From contig JAGTYA010000026.1 in assembly GCA_024291935.2 (NCBI GenBank), forward strand, positions 7,544,001 through 7,608,000: DNA of 64,000 nucleotides, written 5' to 3'. Below are positions 32,786-62,065 of this stretch, one piece after another. Source of the DNA: Okapia johnstoni. Lineage: Eukaryota > Chordata > Mammalia > Artiodactyla > Giraffidae. Within the stretch, counting starts at the first letter, position 1. Every line of letters begins with the position of its first letter. Under the pieces are notes generated by a model. It made no database searches. It saw only the letters and a program-made list of their open reading frames with translations, and was not told the DNA's origin. A program made the translations under genes and the position numbers.

Positions 32786-34809
32786 GGCTTCTGGCTCTGA
32801 GATGTCTTTCCCAGGGCCTGCTCCCCACAGTGCCTGCCGGGGCACTGGCAGAACAGGCAGGGGGTGGGGGCCAAGATACCAGCAAAGACAGATTGGCAAG
32901 CCCAGCAGGGTCAGGCCTACAAATGGGGCCAACAACCCGCTTTCCTTGTGCTCGGTGGGGGCTGAGCAGGAATCGTTTATTTGGGGGAAGGATGAGGTGA
33001 ATAGGTTGAGGGAGCCTCTGATGACTGGGGACTAGGCTTCGCCCGCCCCCAGGGGTTGGGGGAGCAGGTGCCCCCCCCGCCATGATCTTCACTACATCAC
33101 CTCCAACCTGGGCTCCGCCCCAGCTGTGGACAGACAGGTGGGTGCCCACGGGCACCTGGAGGGGGCAAGCAGACACGGAATACTGGGCTCTGTGCTGGCC
33201 CCAGGGTGGTTTAGAGACAGGGGAGGCAGTACTTTGAAGGCAGACCAAGCAGATAACACCAACAACAAAACTAAAAAGGGTGAAGCCAGCCAACGTCACA
33301 GATGGGGGACTGTTTGTACCCGCAGAGCAGAGGGTGACAAATTGGAGCCGACGCCGAGGAAGGTGCAGATTTGAGGTGCAATTGGGGTGGAATCCGCTTC
33401 AGGCACATTTGTGGCAAGAGACAGGATGTGAGCAGGTGCCTGTGGGTTTTGAGGGCCAGGCGAGCACTCCACTCAGAGGGTTGACCCTGATCCTCCTGAC
33501 CTGGAAGGTCAGCATTCTCTGCATTTGACAGCCAAGAACATGAGATTTAGGAGAGCTTGAAGAGCAAGTATGGCGGGTCTGCCCAGCTCCAAGAGCACAC
33601 ACACCACCAAGTTTCCAATAGAAAATACTCTTTAAAAGGAAAAGCAAAGCTGACAGGTCACTGCATCCCCCAAAGCCTGCAGCAGTAGATGCAGGCTTGA
33701 GAAACCCACCTTGAAGATTAAATGTTGTCACTCAGGCCTGGGATCCTGAAAGCTTGGGGCAGCCCCTTGGTTTCTACAGTCACTTGAGAGGCGGAGATGC
33801 TCATCCAAGCTATTAGAGCACAAAAAACAGGACTGACAGGTTCTCTTGTACCTTGAGTGTGAGAAGTGCTGTCCTGCCTGCTCCGCCCCTTCATCTCTGG
33901 CCACCTAGGGGCTTCCACCCCTCATGTCCCAGCAAGGGAATGCTGAGCTGAGGCTTGACCAGAGGCTGCCGTGACGGCAGCCCTGGAATTCATGCCTTGG
34001 TTTGGATTTTACAGGTTGTGGGGGAGTCATCTCCTGGCCATGATGGGGTTCAGGAGGGCCAGTGGGTGTGGACTGAGCTGTGGCCACCCTCCAGGGGAGG
34101 GCCAGCCCCCTCCCCTTTGCCTCCTCCGAGGCTCCCTACCTGGCCAGGGTCCTGGGTAAAAGGCTCCCTCTTCAGAGGCCGGACTGGGGTCAGGTCAGGG
34201 TTCCAGCTGCCTCCTAGCACTCCTGGAGTCAGAGACGTTTGGGGCAGTCTGCCCGTGTGGTACCTCAGATCGCAGGGTGCCAGAGAGGAAGAGTGTCTAC
34301 CCACTGCCTCAGGGACCCACACAGCAGCTCTGTCTTATACCTGGAGGTTCCATGTGAGAGCAATAAACAGTTCTTCTGCTCTTTAATAAAAAGATTAATC
34401 ATGAATCCCACCCTGTGCCTCTTACCTCACAGGGGCTGGTCTGAGGATGTGCCCAAGGCCACCCGAATGTGAGAGGATTAAGCAGCCCACCCATCCATCC
34501 AGCACCTTAGGGCAGACAGGCAGGAGTTCAAATCCCAGCTCTGCCACTTGCTGGGGCTCATCTGTCCTCTCCTCTCCTAAGTCTTTCTTCAGGCACTGAA
34601 GGCAGACAGTGATCCCTGCTTCCCAGAGGCAGGGCCCATGGATACCTAACTTGAGTGGCCACCTTTCCTGAGCACCTCAGGGAGGCTGGTGAGGGTGCAA
34701 GGAGCCCAAGACCCCACCCAATTCCCAGAACAAAGCAGGCAGGACCCACCCTTCCCTGAAGCAGCTCCCAGACTTGGTGGCGTCCAAGGGCCAGAAGGGG
34801 TGGTGGCCT

Positions 34810-34826
34810 GGGGGGGGGGGGGGGGG
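34810..34826. repeat. G17 homopolymer
   Basis: Seventeen consecutive G, followed by aggcttggg. Such runs form G-quadruplexes and are error-prone to sequence, so the length is uncertain. Confidence 0.85.
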
Positions 34827-35150
34827 AGGCTTGGGCCTGGCTTCCTATGCGCCCAGGATTGGTAATTAGAAAACCACATGGGGCTGCAGCCGCTGTGGCT
34901 GTGGGGCGTGAGAGTCCCTATGGTGTGTAGGAGCAGCACAGAGAAGGTTTTTGGAAGAAAAGCCAGGATGATGAAATCACCATATGTCCATCCATTTGGA
35001 GTGTGGACGTTTCAAAGGATACACCCCTGTTGTGCTGGGGTGGGCGGGGGAGTGGGCCTGTGAGGCTGCCAAGGACTCGCTTGGGGACTGGGGACCCTCA
35101 ACCCCACCGTCTCCATCAGCCCCTCCCTCCAAGCCACTGTAGCAAACACA

Positions 35151-35278
35151 CTTTTTTTTTCGAGGTGGGCATGGGAAGGGTGCGTGGAGGCTTGTGGGAT
35201 CTTAGTTCCGTGACTAGGGATTGAACTCGTGCCATCGGCAGTGAAAGCCCGGAGTCCTAACCACTGGACCACCAGGAA
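35151..35278 (-). mobile_element. CHR-type tRNA SINE
   Basis: A T-run, then gtgggatcttagttccgtgactagggattgaactcgtgcc, then gtcctaaccactggaccaccagg. It is reverse-oriented and flanked by acacact/acacatt. Confidence 0.85.
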
Positions 35279-35540
35279 TACACACATTTAAGGAAAACCC
35301 AGAGTCCTGAGCAGCTGTGAAACTCTACATGAGCTCCCAACCCTCCAACCACGCGTTCGTCCTAGAGAGACAAGCTCCAGCCGCCACTGGAGGCCGCTCC
35401 CAGTACCACTGGCCGCCCATACCTGAGCTGGAGTGGTTCTCTAGTGCACAGAGACAGAGACTCAGACAGACAGAAATCACTCAACAGTAGGCAGGGCTAA
35501 GGATCCCAAGGCTGCCCCTCCTTGTTCTCTGGCTCCTGGG

Positions 35541-35556
35541 CCAGAAGGGGGCGCTG
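35541..35556 (+). promoter_or_regulatory. CTCF-type motif
   Basis: CCAGAAGGGGGCGCTG fits the CTCF core and its 3' extension. It lies between the EHD1 3' end and the CDC42BPG promoter, in the same orientation as the motif at 3683-3700, so the pair brackets EHD1. Confidence 0.6.
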
Positions 35557-37013
35557 CACTTCCAGCACTGCCAAGGGCAGGGGTAGCTTGCCATTCTAGT
35601 TACCTGCCGGGCATCTGCTGAGAGGCGCTTCTGGGGGCAGGGCTGGGAGAGTCTCATGTTAGTCACCAAGCTAGACCTTGGCCTTGGGGAAAAGGGTGCC
35701 ACAGATCAGGGTTGGGAGGCCTAAGAAGTGGGTGTAGATGTGAGTCGGGAGCCTGCTTTGTGTCTGGGCCCCTCCCAGACCCAGAGGGCTATGCTCTGTG
35801 GGGGTCAGAAAACCGGGGTTCCCTGCCACTGGGCTCTGTCTTCATCTTCTTTGGGGCCCTGCCTTAACTGAACCGTCCCTTCTGCCAGGCCTGGGTCATT
35901 AAACTGACAGTTTCCTTTTCTAACCATCTAAGACCCTTCTCAGAAGCCTATATGCATCAAGTCCAGTGCAGGCTGGCCTTTCCTTGTCCCCTGTCCCCAG
36001 AGTCTGAGTGCCACACACTGCCTTCTGCTGCCAGGCACTGGCCTAGGCCTGGAACCTAGTAAGGAACGCCAGCCACCACCCACCTCCCCAGCCTCAAGGT
36101 AGCAATCTGTTAAAGAGGGAGGGCATGCTAACTCCCTCCTGGCAGGGCCCTTGTGAAGATAACAGATCTACATTCACTTTGAAATGCTAAGAAGCACCAT
36201 AGGAATGCAAGTTCTGCTGCCCCCAGGGCTGGGTGAGAGCTAGTGCCAGCAACCCCACGCCAAGGGCACTCAGAGGGGAGACAAGTTATGCGGGGAACAG
36301 GTGGCCCTGCAGGAGGCAGTGACCAGAGTGTGAATAAGGATGAGATGGGAAGATGGAGATGGCAGAGGTCTCCTGCTCAGACTCCCTCCTCCCTGGAGCA
36401 CCCACCTGCTGGTCCAGGGTCCTTGCCACACACAGGGTCAGAGAACAGATCTGCTGGGCAAAGCGGGCCCAGAGCTGTTTCTGACAGCAAGGGAGGACTG
36501 GCTGCTTGTCGAGGCCAGAAGAGGGGTTCAGACACAGAATGAGTCCTGAGGGGCATTCTGGCCTTACAACTGCAAGGAATGGGCAGAGTCAGACCTGACC
36601 CCCTTTCATGGACAAGGAAACTGAGGCTTGAAACAAGGATGTGACAAAAAAGCAAATACAGGACCAAAGAGAATCATGCACCTGATGGGTGGGGAGTCCC
36701 CAGCGCCAGTCCCTGCTTTGCCCCCATGAAGACCCCAGCAGAACTCAGTTTTTGCTGTCTGGGGCTCAGTTTTTCCCTCGGCTGTACTATGGGGATGGAG
36801 TCTGAAGGGGCCGGGGGATGGACTTGTTTGAGAACTTGGCTTTCAGAGAGGCTAAAGGTCATAGAGGGAGTGAGCTAGACCCAGAGGCCTCACCTCATGT
36901 TGGCCCTTGAGTGCTGACCCCTGGGGGCCATGGTGTGGGGGGGTGAATCAAGGTGTCCAAAAGGGGCAGAGGAGGAATGGCCCATCTTCCACCCAGGACC
37001 CTCGCCCTGTGTC

Positions 37014-37200
37014 TTCAGTTCAGTCGCTCAGTCATGTCTGACTCTTTGCGACCCCATGGACTGCAGCACGCCAGGCTTCCCTGTCCATCACCAACTCCCA
37101 GAGCTTGCTCAAAATCATGTCCATCGAGTTAGTGATGCTATCCCACCATCTCATCCTCTGTCGTCTCCTTCTCCTCCCGCCTTCAATCTTTCCCAGCATT
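37014..37200 (-). mobile_element. BovB LINE 3' fragment
   Basis: A reverse-oriented BovB 3' end: cagttcagtcgctcagtcatg, ctttgcgaccccatggactgcagc, catctcatcctctgtcg. It matches the start of the larger BovB copies at 59.7-62.1 kb. Confidence 0.88.
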
Positions 37201-38754
37201 CCCCAGGAAATGGAACTTGGTCCTGTCCTGAGCACCAGGCCCTCCTCTGGTCTCTGGCTCCCTCCTGTGGCTACAGAGGGTGAGAACCCTTACTGGGAGC
37301 CCTTCCCCAGCCCTGGCCCTTAAGGAGAGCTCAGCCGGCCTCAGGTGAAAGCCAGGAGTGCTCAACACGGCCTCCGATGCTTGTCCCCTGCCCCCTTCAG
37401 GGAGACACAGAGGCAATGACAGCATCCCCAGATTTGGGTTTGAATCCTGGCTCCCCTTCCCCCACCTGACTGACTTGGGAGAGACAGACCATTGCACAGA
37501 CCTTGGCCCTGCCCCAGGGCAGGTCTCTGGGCAGAGCAAATGGGAGACTGCGAAGGAAGCCCCCTGTGTGCTACCAGGGATGTTCGGTCCAGCTCCACAG
37601 ATCTTCACAGAGCGCCTCCCCGCTCAACACGGACAAACCGAGGAGGCAGGCAAATCTCCAAAGAGATCTTTCAAAGGAAGAATTTGTTGTCTGAAGCCAC
37701 TAAAATGCCCCACCCCTTGATCCCTCCTCTTGGACAGCCCCATGGCCCCATGGCGTCTAGCCCAGCCCAGCTGCAGACAGCTGGGCAGAAGTAAGAAATA
37801 TCCCTGGACAGTCCGTCCCTCCCCTCTCCCACCTCCTCCGGCCCAGCCTCGACCTCTCCTTGGCCCTCGTCCTCACGTTCCAGGCGGGCCGCCCAAGCTT
37901 AACAAGCCTATGGTGACATTACCAGGCCAGCCCCACTCCAGGGTCTAGCTTCGGGACTTCCTCACCCTCAGTCCCTCAATTCACCTTGGTCCTTCCCAAT
38001 CCTGTGCGTCATCTGCCAAATGGGTGGAAGCATCCCTGCCTCACCTACCCGTCTCCCAGGTCGGCTGTAACGATGCAAACAAAATGAAATCAGAAACTAG
38101 CCAGCTTTTTGGAGGGGGGTGGGGGGGTATGCCAAGAGGCCGGCATCCCAGGGAGGGAACGGACTACAACTCCCATCCGGCTTCGGGGCCGCAGGCCTCC
38201 CCAGCCCCTCTCCCCTCGCTGAGAGGGCAGGCTCTCCGGAGAGGCTGCCCCTGCCCCATGGGGCGAGGGGAGCTACAGTGCCCTGGGCATCCCTCACCCA
38301 GTACAGGCGCCGGCGAGGGCCCCGGTGGGGCTGGGGCTGGGGCCGCGAGAAGACCCAGTTCCCGTCCGGGATGCGATGGGACCCCACCACCCGCCCCTAT
38401 CCCTCTCCTGGCTCCGCCCCGCCCAGGAGTTACTCTTCGGGGCCCGCCCCCCCACTTCCTGGCCGGGAGCTGGCCCCGCCCCCGCGCGCCTCCGCCCTCC
38501 CACCTTCACCTCCAGTCCCGTCTCCCATTGGCCGGGGCACACCTGCCCGTCCGTCGGGGGGCGGGGCGGAGGGTGGGGAGCGGCGTCCAGGTGAGGGCGC
38601 GCAGGCGGCAGCGGAGGACAGTGACAGCGGGGGGAGGGCGGGAGGGTGGGGGGAGGACTCGCGGACCGACCCGCGGATTGATCGACGGACGGACCGACGG
38701 GAGGGCATGCGAGTGGCCCGACTCTAGCCCGGGCTCGGGGCTCCGGCCGCAGCC

Positions 38755-56137
<17,383 letters not shown>

Positions 56138-57290
56138 CGTCCTCTGGCAGGGCCCAACTCCCAATCCCAGGACCCAGAGAGACATGAGGGAGCAAAGAGC
56201 TTGAGGAATGCCAAACTCCGGCTGGTCCGGGACATGTGGAAATTGGACTCAGGGAGGGTCTGGGCTGGGCAGCCATGGCCTGGGTTTCCAGGCCCCTGCG
56301 GGCGGGATAGGGGTGGGGGTCTGACTCCCAGCCCTCATCCTGCCCTTCCCTCTGCTCCCGATCCCAACCTGTGCTAGCCACAAGGAATAGGATGGCCCCC
56401 TCCTGTTCCGGGGGCCCCTCTGCCCCATCGTCCAGGGGTGATCGTGCCAAAGCTCTCATCTCCAGGGCCAAGCCCCAGGAGGCCTATGAGAGTCCAGATG
56501 AGGGACAGAGAAGGGCTGGACCCCAGGAGCAATCTGGGGTCTTGGCTGTGGAGTAACGCCCAGCAAGGCCAAGTAGGGGCATATGCCAGTCTCCACTCAG
56601 GGGCCGGACAGGAAAGACAGACTCTGATCCAGAGGCCGAAGTAGAGAAGGAGAGAGGATGTTGGTGAAGGTGTGAGAGAGGCACGGGGGAGGAAAGAAAG
56701 TGCAGGAGGAGAGGACAGTGATCAGGAGGTGAAAGCCAGCCAGAGGAGAATGAGAAGGAGAGAAGAATAAAGGAGGAGCGATGGAGAAGAGAGAGGCCAG
56801 AGGAGAGGGCTGGAGGGAGTGGGAGCTGGGAGAGCATGGGCCCAGGCCCCTTCTCTCTGCAGGGAGCCGGTGGGGGCCGGAAGAGGGAGGGACCCCGAGA
56901 GCCAGCTAGCATCCATCAGTCATCTAATCCGTCCAGGAGGAAGCAAACTCCCAGCCAGAGATGGGATGGGGGGGTATTTATAAGGGCTACTTGGTGGGAG
57001 GTGGGCACCCTATGGGTCTCCAGGCACACTCCGGCCCTTCCCAGAAAGGGGACAGGTCCTTTTTCTCAAAGCTTAAACCACCTGTGTATTAGGGGATCAT
57101 AGGAGCATTTTATTATTGATCACAGTCATTATTATTTTATTATATTACTATTTTTATTAAACATCCCCCTACGGTTGAGTAGGGGGCAGAATAAGTATTT
57201 ATCTTCTCAAATGCCATATGCCCGGAAGGAATCAACCCTGACGCTCTCTGAGGCAGTAAGAAACCAATAAAAACAGCTTTGTAAGCTGCT
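56138..57290 (+). other. CDC42BPG: CDC42BPG 3' untranslated region
   Basis: About 1.15 kb after the TGA to just beyond AATAAA 57266-57271. It contains a long purine-rich stretch (about 56640-56830) and an AU-rich stretch (about 57105-57165, many TTATT units). An earlier AATAAA (56766-56771) sits inside the purine tract and could give a shorter form. Confidence 0.75.
57266..57271 (+). terminator. CDC42BPG: Poly(A) signal AATAAA of CDC42BPG
   Basis: AATAAA in ccaataaaaacagctttg, followed by a GT/TG-rich stretch (tttgtaagctgctgg). It fits a cleavage site near 57290. Confidence 0.75.
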
Positions 57291-57454
57291 GGCCTCCCTG
57301 CCTGGATCTGTCTTCCTGGGGTTCAGAAAACAGAGGGATCAGGGAGGAGGGAGGGGATCAGGGACAGTTAAAGACCAGGTTGTCTTCCTGTGTCTTCACA
57401 AATCAGATGATGTTCACATGGGGGTAAATGAGGAGAGTTTAAAAGTGAAGAGAC

Positions 57455-57620
57455 AGGGACTTCCCTGGTGGCCTAGTGGCTAAGACTGTGAGCTCCCAAA
57501 GCAGGGGGCCTGGGTTTGATCCCTGGTCGGGGAACTAGATCCCACATGCTGTAGTTAAAGATCCTGCATCCCTTAACTAAGACCCGGGGCAGCCAAATAG
57601 ATAAAAAAAATTTTTTAAGT
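57455..57620 (+). mobile_element. CHR-type tRNA SINE
   Basis: Runs from gggacttccctggtggcctag to gggcagccaaatagataaaaaaaa. Flanks of the aagtgaag type (about 57443-57450 and 57624-57631) look like its target duplication. Confidence 0.9.
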
Positions 57621-58302
57621 CATAAGTGAAGGGGCGGCTTACAAAAGTGTGGGTGGCATCAGGAGAACTGACCAAGGAGATGCCCTGAGCCCTGGCAGCG
57701 GTGAGGAGCTGTTATCACCCCCAGGTCAGCTGGGCAGGGAAAGGCAGGTGTTACCAGCGGGACTGATGGCTCTCAGTAGAAGCACTCAGCCGTGGCCAAG
57801 CAAGAAGGCAACCCAGGAAATTAATTCCTATACCTCACTCTACTCCCTCCCTCCCATCCATCTGCTTCCTTTTGTCCAAACCCAAGCATCAACCAGAGGC
57901 CCCTAGACCTCAGTTTCTGCAGATCTAGAGGGAAGCCTTTAGGGTACAGAGCGGGGGCAAGGGTTAGGAAGTGGATCTGGAGGGCACAGCCTGCTGTCCC
58001 ACTCAGGTGAGGCTGCTGGTGGGGGGAAGGGGATGTCTGGGAGGGGTCTCCTTGTTCTGAGCTGGGGTGTCCGTGACTGGGCAGGACCCTCGCCTGGAGG
58101 CGGGGCTGGGTGAGGCAGGAGGGTAAGGCCTGTGCACCTGGGTTGGAGCAGGCCTGGAGCTGAGGACTATGCCCTAAGGCATGGCCCTAAAGCTAGGAAA
58201 AATAACCAAGAAGGGGCCTAGGTCTTGCTAGATGGGGATCGGAGGGGGCCCATGAAATTCCAGGGCCTGGTTAGGAGTGTAGTTTTGATTCCAGTCTAAT
58301 AT

Positions 58303-58450
58303 AGAGGATGAGATGGTTGGATAGCATCATTGACTCAATGGACATGAGTTTGAGCAAACTCAGGGAGATAATGAAGGACAGGGAAGCCTGGTGTGCTGCA
58401 GTCCATGGGGTTGCAAAGAGTTGGACATGACTGAGCAACTGAACTGCAAC
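58303..58450 (+). mobile_element. BovB LINE 3' fragment
   Basis: The phrases gaggatgagatggttggatagcatcattgactcaatggacatgag and ggttgcaaagagttggacatgactgagcaactgaact are the BovB 3' end. A reverse MIR trace follows to about 58570. Confidence 0.88.
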
Positions 58451-58714
58451 TCAGTCACGGGCAAGTTACCTGACCTCTCTTAAGCATTAGTTTCTCCATC
58501 TGTAGGTGGGGATCATAAAACCCATCATGGGAGGTTCTAGTAAGACTTTGGTGAGATAATGAGTATAAAATGCCTTCACCTCACTCAAGAAATGTTTGCT
58601 CTGCCTATGGAGATGTCAAAACCTGAAGAGAGAGCCTCGGGCAGGGACGCCAAGGCCTCTTGCAAGCTGCAGCCTCCAGCCATCCTCACCAAATTGGAGA
58701 AATGGCTGTTTCTC

Positions 58715-58984
58715 TAGCACCCTTCAATAATTTAGCCAACAGGTTTTCAGTTTCACATTAAAAAAATGTTTTTTCTCCCAAAGTTTTATGTTGACAAATT
58801 TCAAAAATTGTTGAAAGATTACGAACTCCCTACCCTCTTCTCCTGGATTCACCATTGTTCTCATTTTGCTGCTTTCGTATTTCTCATGTACTGATGTATT
58901 TCGCTACCATCTGAAAGTAAGTTACACACAACCTGAATTTTGCTAAATACTTTGCAGACATCTGTTAAGAAAAAGGAACCACCA
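58715..58984. mobile_element. Old L1 fragment
   Basis: AT-rich sequence with gtttcacattaaaaaa, ttgttgaaagattacgaac and ctgaaagtaagttacacac, resembling old L1 3' regions. The family is not fixed. Confidence 0.45.
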
Positions 58985-59077
58985 CCAAGGGAATTCCCTG
59001 CCGATCCGTGTCTTGAACCCATGTCCTTGGCAGTGGAAGCGTAGAGTCCTAACCATTAGACCTCCAGGAAGTTCCCA
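58985..59077 (-). mobile_element. CHR-type tRNA SINE fragment
   Basis: The phrases gaattccctgccgatccgtgtcttgaacccatg and gtcctaaccattagacctccaggaagttccc form a reverse, truncated copy, adjacent to a forward copy at 59111. Confidence 0.8.
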
Positions 59078-59110
59078 GGGCATATCTTTTTTTTTTTCTG
59101 GCTATGCTTT

Positions 59111-59233
59111 GGCAGTCCAGTGGTTAGGACTCCATGCTGTCACTGCTCAGGGCCCGGGTTCAATCCCTGGTCGGGGAACTAAGATCCTGCAAGCTGCGTG
59201 GTGAGGCCAAAAAAGAGAAAGAAAAAAAAAGAC
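59111..59233 (+). mobile_element. CHR-type tRNA SINE
   Basis: The phrases ggcagtccagtggttaggactcc, ccgggttcaatccctggtcggggaac and gtggtgaggccaaaaaagag form a forward copy with an A-rich tail. Confidence 0.85.
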
Positions 59234-59274
59234 CAGAAATCACTCTCACAAGATTTAATATTGATACTCTGTAG

Positions 59275-59617
59275 CAATCTGTTATGGGTTAAATTATGAC
59301 TCCTAAAAATGTAGTCCTATTCCCAAATACTTCAGAGTGTGACCCTATTCGGAACTAGAGTCATTGCAGACATAAGTAGTTAAAACCAGATCATTAGGGT
59401 GGGCCCTAATCCAATATGACTGGTGTTCTTTAAAAAAGGGGGAAATGTGGATACACACACAGGGAGCGCATCAAGTGAAAATGAAGGCAGAGATCAGAGT
59501 GATGCTTCTATAATCCAAGGAATGCCATCGATTTGCCAACAAACCACTAGTAGCTAGGAGAGAGGCCTGGAGTAGATTGTCTCACAGCTCTCAGGAGTAG
59601 CAAATCCTGCAGACATT
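59275..59617. mobile_element. Ancient repeat, left part, split by L1/BovB insertions
   Basis: A common ancient mammalian repeat (gttatgggttaaattatgactcc, gggtgggccctaatccaatatgactggtg, accactagtagctaggagagaggcctgg). It continues at 62320-62400 (gatcttggacttctagcctccacatctg, accagtttgtggtata). The L1 insertion separates the two halves, flanked by cctgcagacatt (59606-59617) and cctgcagtcatt (62308-62319). I do not name the family. Confidence 0.65.
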
Positions 59618-59704
59618 TTTTTTTAATTTATTTATTTTTAATTGAAGGATAATTGCTTTATAATATTATGTTGGTTTCTGCCATACATCAACATGAATCA
59701 GCCA

Positions 59705-60237
59705 TCAGTTCAGTTCAGTCGCTCAGTCATGTCCGACTCTTTGCGACCCCATGAATCACAGCACGCCAGGCCTCCCTGTCCATCACCAACTCCTGGAGTT
59801 TACCCAAACTCTTGTCCATCGAATTGGTGATGCCATCCAGCCATCTCATCCTCTGTCGTCCCCTTCTCCTCCTGCCCCCAATCCTTCCCAGCATCAGGGT
59901 CTTTTCCAATGAGTCAACTCTTTGCATGAGGTGGCCAAAGTATTGGAGTTTCAGCTTCAACATCAGTTCTTCCAATGAACACCCAGGGCTGCTGTCCTTT
60001 AGGATGGGCTGGTTGGATGTCCTTGCAGTCCAAGGGACTCTCAAGAGTCTTCTCCAACACCACAGTTCAAAAGCATGAATTCTTCGGCACTCAGCTTTCT
60101 TTATAGTCCAACTCTCACATCCATACATGACCACTGGGAAAACCATAGCCTTGACTAGACAGACCTTTGTTGGCAAAGTAATGTCTCTGCTTTTAAATAT
60201 GCTATCTAGGTTGGTCATAGCTTTCCTTCCAAGGAGT
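59705..60237 (-). mobile_element. BovB LINE 3' copy A (533 bp)
   Basis: A 5'-truncated BovB in reverse, with remnants of the C-terminal polyprotein ([28 protein letters not shown]). It is bounded by aatcagcca at 59696-59704 and 60238-60246. It is a near-copy of the 3' end of the neighbouring longer element. Confidence 0.9.
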
Positions 60238-60246
60238 AATCAGCCA

Positions 60247-62065
60247 TCAGTTCAGTTCAGTTCAGTTCAGTCGCTCAGTCGTGTCCGACTCTTTGCGACC
60301 CCATGAATTGCAGCACGCCAGGCCTCTCTGTCCATCACCAACTCCCGGAGTCTACCCAAACCCACGTCCATCGAGTTGGTGATGCCATCCAACCATCTCA
60401 TCCTCTGTCGTCCCCTTCTCCTCCCGCCCCCAATCCTATCCAGCATTAGGGTCTTTTCCAATGAGTCAACCCTTCGCATGAGGTGGCCAAAGTATTGGAG
60501 TTTCAGCTTCAACATCAGACCTTCCAATGAACACCCAGGATTGATCTCTTTTAGGATGGATTGATTGGATCTCCTTGCAGTCCAAGGGACTCTCAAGAGT
60601 CTTCTCCAACACCACAGTTCAAAAGCATCAATTCTTCGGTGCTCAGCTTTCTTCACCGTCCAACTCTCACATCCATACATGACCACTGGGAAAACCATAG
60701 CCTTGACTAGATGGACTTTTGTTGGCAAAGTAATGTCTCTGCTTTTCAATATGCTATCTAGGTTGGCCATAAACTTCCTTCCAAGGAGTAAGCGTCTTTT
60801 AATTTCATGGCTGCAATCACCTTCAGCAGTGATTCTGGAGCCCCCCCAAAAAAGTCTGACACTGTTTCCACTGTTTCCCCATCAATTTCCCATGAAGTGA
60901 TGGGACCAGATGCCATGATCTTAGTTTTCTGAACGTTGAGCTTTAAGCCAACTTTTTCACTCTCCTCTTTCACCTTCATCAAGAGGCTCTTTAGTTCTTC
61001 TTCACTTTCTGCCATAAGGGTGGTGTCATCCGCATATCTGAGGTTATTGATATTTCTCCCGGCAATCTTGATTCCAGCTTGTGTTTCTTCCAGCCCAGCG
61101 TTTCTCATGATGTACTCTGCATATAAGTTAAATAAGCAGGGTGACAATATACAGCCTTGACGTACTCCTTTTCCTATTTGGAACCGGTCTGTTGTTCCAC
61201 GTCCAGTTCTAACTGTTGCTTCCTGACCTGCATACAAGTTTCTCAAGAGACAGGTCAGATGGTCTGGTATTCCCATCTCTTTCAGAATTTTCCACAGTTT
61301 ATTGTGATCCACACAGTCAAAGGCTTTGGCAAAGTCAGTAAAGCAGAAATAGATGTTTTTCTGGAACTCTCTTGCTTTTTTGATGATCCAGCGGATATTG
61401 GCAATTTGATCTCTGGTTCCTCTGCCTTTTCTAAAACCAGCTTGAACATCTGGAAGTTCACGGTTCACGTACTGCTGAAGCCTGGCTTGGAGAATTTTGA
61501 GCATTACTTTACTAACATGTGAGATGAGTGCAATTGTGCAGTAGTTTGAGCATTCTTTGGCATTGCCTTTCTTTGGGATTGGAAAGAAAACTGACCTTTT
61601 CCAGTCCTGTGGCCACTGCTGAGTTTTCCAAATTTGCTGGCATATCGAGTGCAGCACTTTCACAGCATCACCTTTGAGGATTTGAAATAGCTCAACTGGA
61701 ATTCCATCACCTCCACTAGCTTTGTTCGTAGTGATGCTTTCTAAGGCCCACTTGACTTCACATTCCAGGATGTCTGGCTCTAGGTGAGTGATCACACCAT
61801 CGTGATTATCTGGGTCATGAAGATCTTTTTTGTACAGTTTTTCTGTGTATTCTTTCCACCTCTTCTTAATATCTTCTGCTTCTGTTAGGTCCATACCATT
61901 TCTGTCCTTTATCGAGCCTATCTTTGCATAAAATGTTCCTTTGGTATCTCTAATTTTCTTGAAGAGATCTCTAGTCTTTCCCAATCTGTTGTTTTCCTCT
62001 ATTTCTTTGCACTGATCGCTGAGGAAGGCTTTCTTATCTCTCCTTGCTATTCTTTGAAACTCTGC
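60247..62065 (-). mobile_element. BovB LINE copy B with reverse-transcriptase region (1.8 kb)
   Basis: A reverse-oriented, 5'-truncated BovB of the RTE clade, a non-LTR retrotransposon that reached ruminants by horizontal transfer. One frame is open from about 62065 to 60758 and encodes most of the reverse-transcriptase domain, including the catalytic YADDT box and KGVRQGCILSPCLFNLYAE. A frame break at about 60760-60860, at a C7/A6 run, separates it from the C-terminal part (60770-60267). The endonuclease and 5' end are absent, so it cannot move by itself. It is bounded by aatcagcca at 60238-60246 and 62066-62074. Confidence 0.93.
60758..62065 (-). pseudogene. BovB reverse-transcriptase open-frame remnant
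   Basis: About 435 codons are readable without a stop, from AEFQRIARRDKKAF to the frame break after KVGLKLNVQKTKIMASG. RT landmarks are LFQILKGDAVKV, FRKGRGTRDQIANIRW, FTDFAKAFDCVDH and YADDTTLM. The frame lacks its own start and endonuclease domain; the upstream methionine at 62119 lies in flanking L1 DNA. Confidence 0.85.

Larger units (their letters stand above)
32790..38090. other. Spacer between EHD1 and CDC42BPG
   Basis: No coding exon is seen. It holds a poly-G run (34810-34826), a reverse CHR SINE (35151-35278), a CTCF motif (35541-35556), MIR-like traces (about 36580-36640) and a reverse BovB tail (37014-37200). An AATAAA pair near 34365-34390 has no linked open frame. The remaining sequence looks unique and non-coding. 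Confidence 0.6.
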
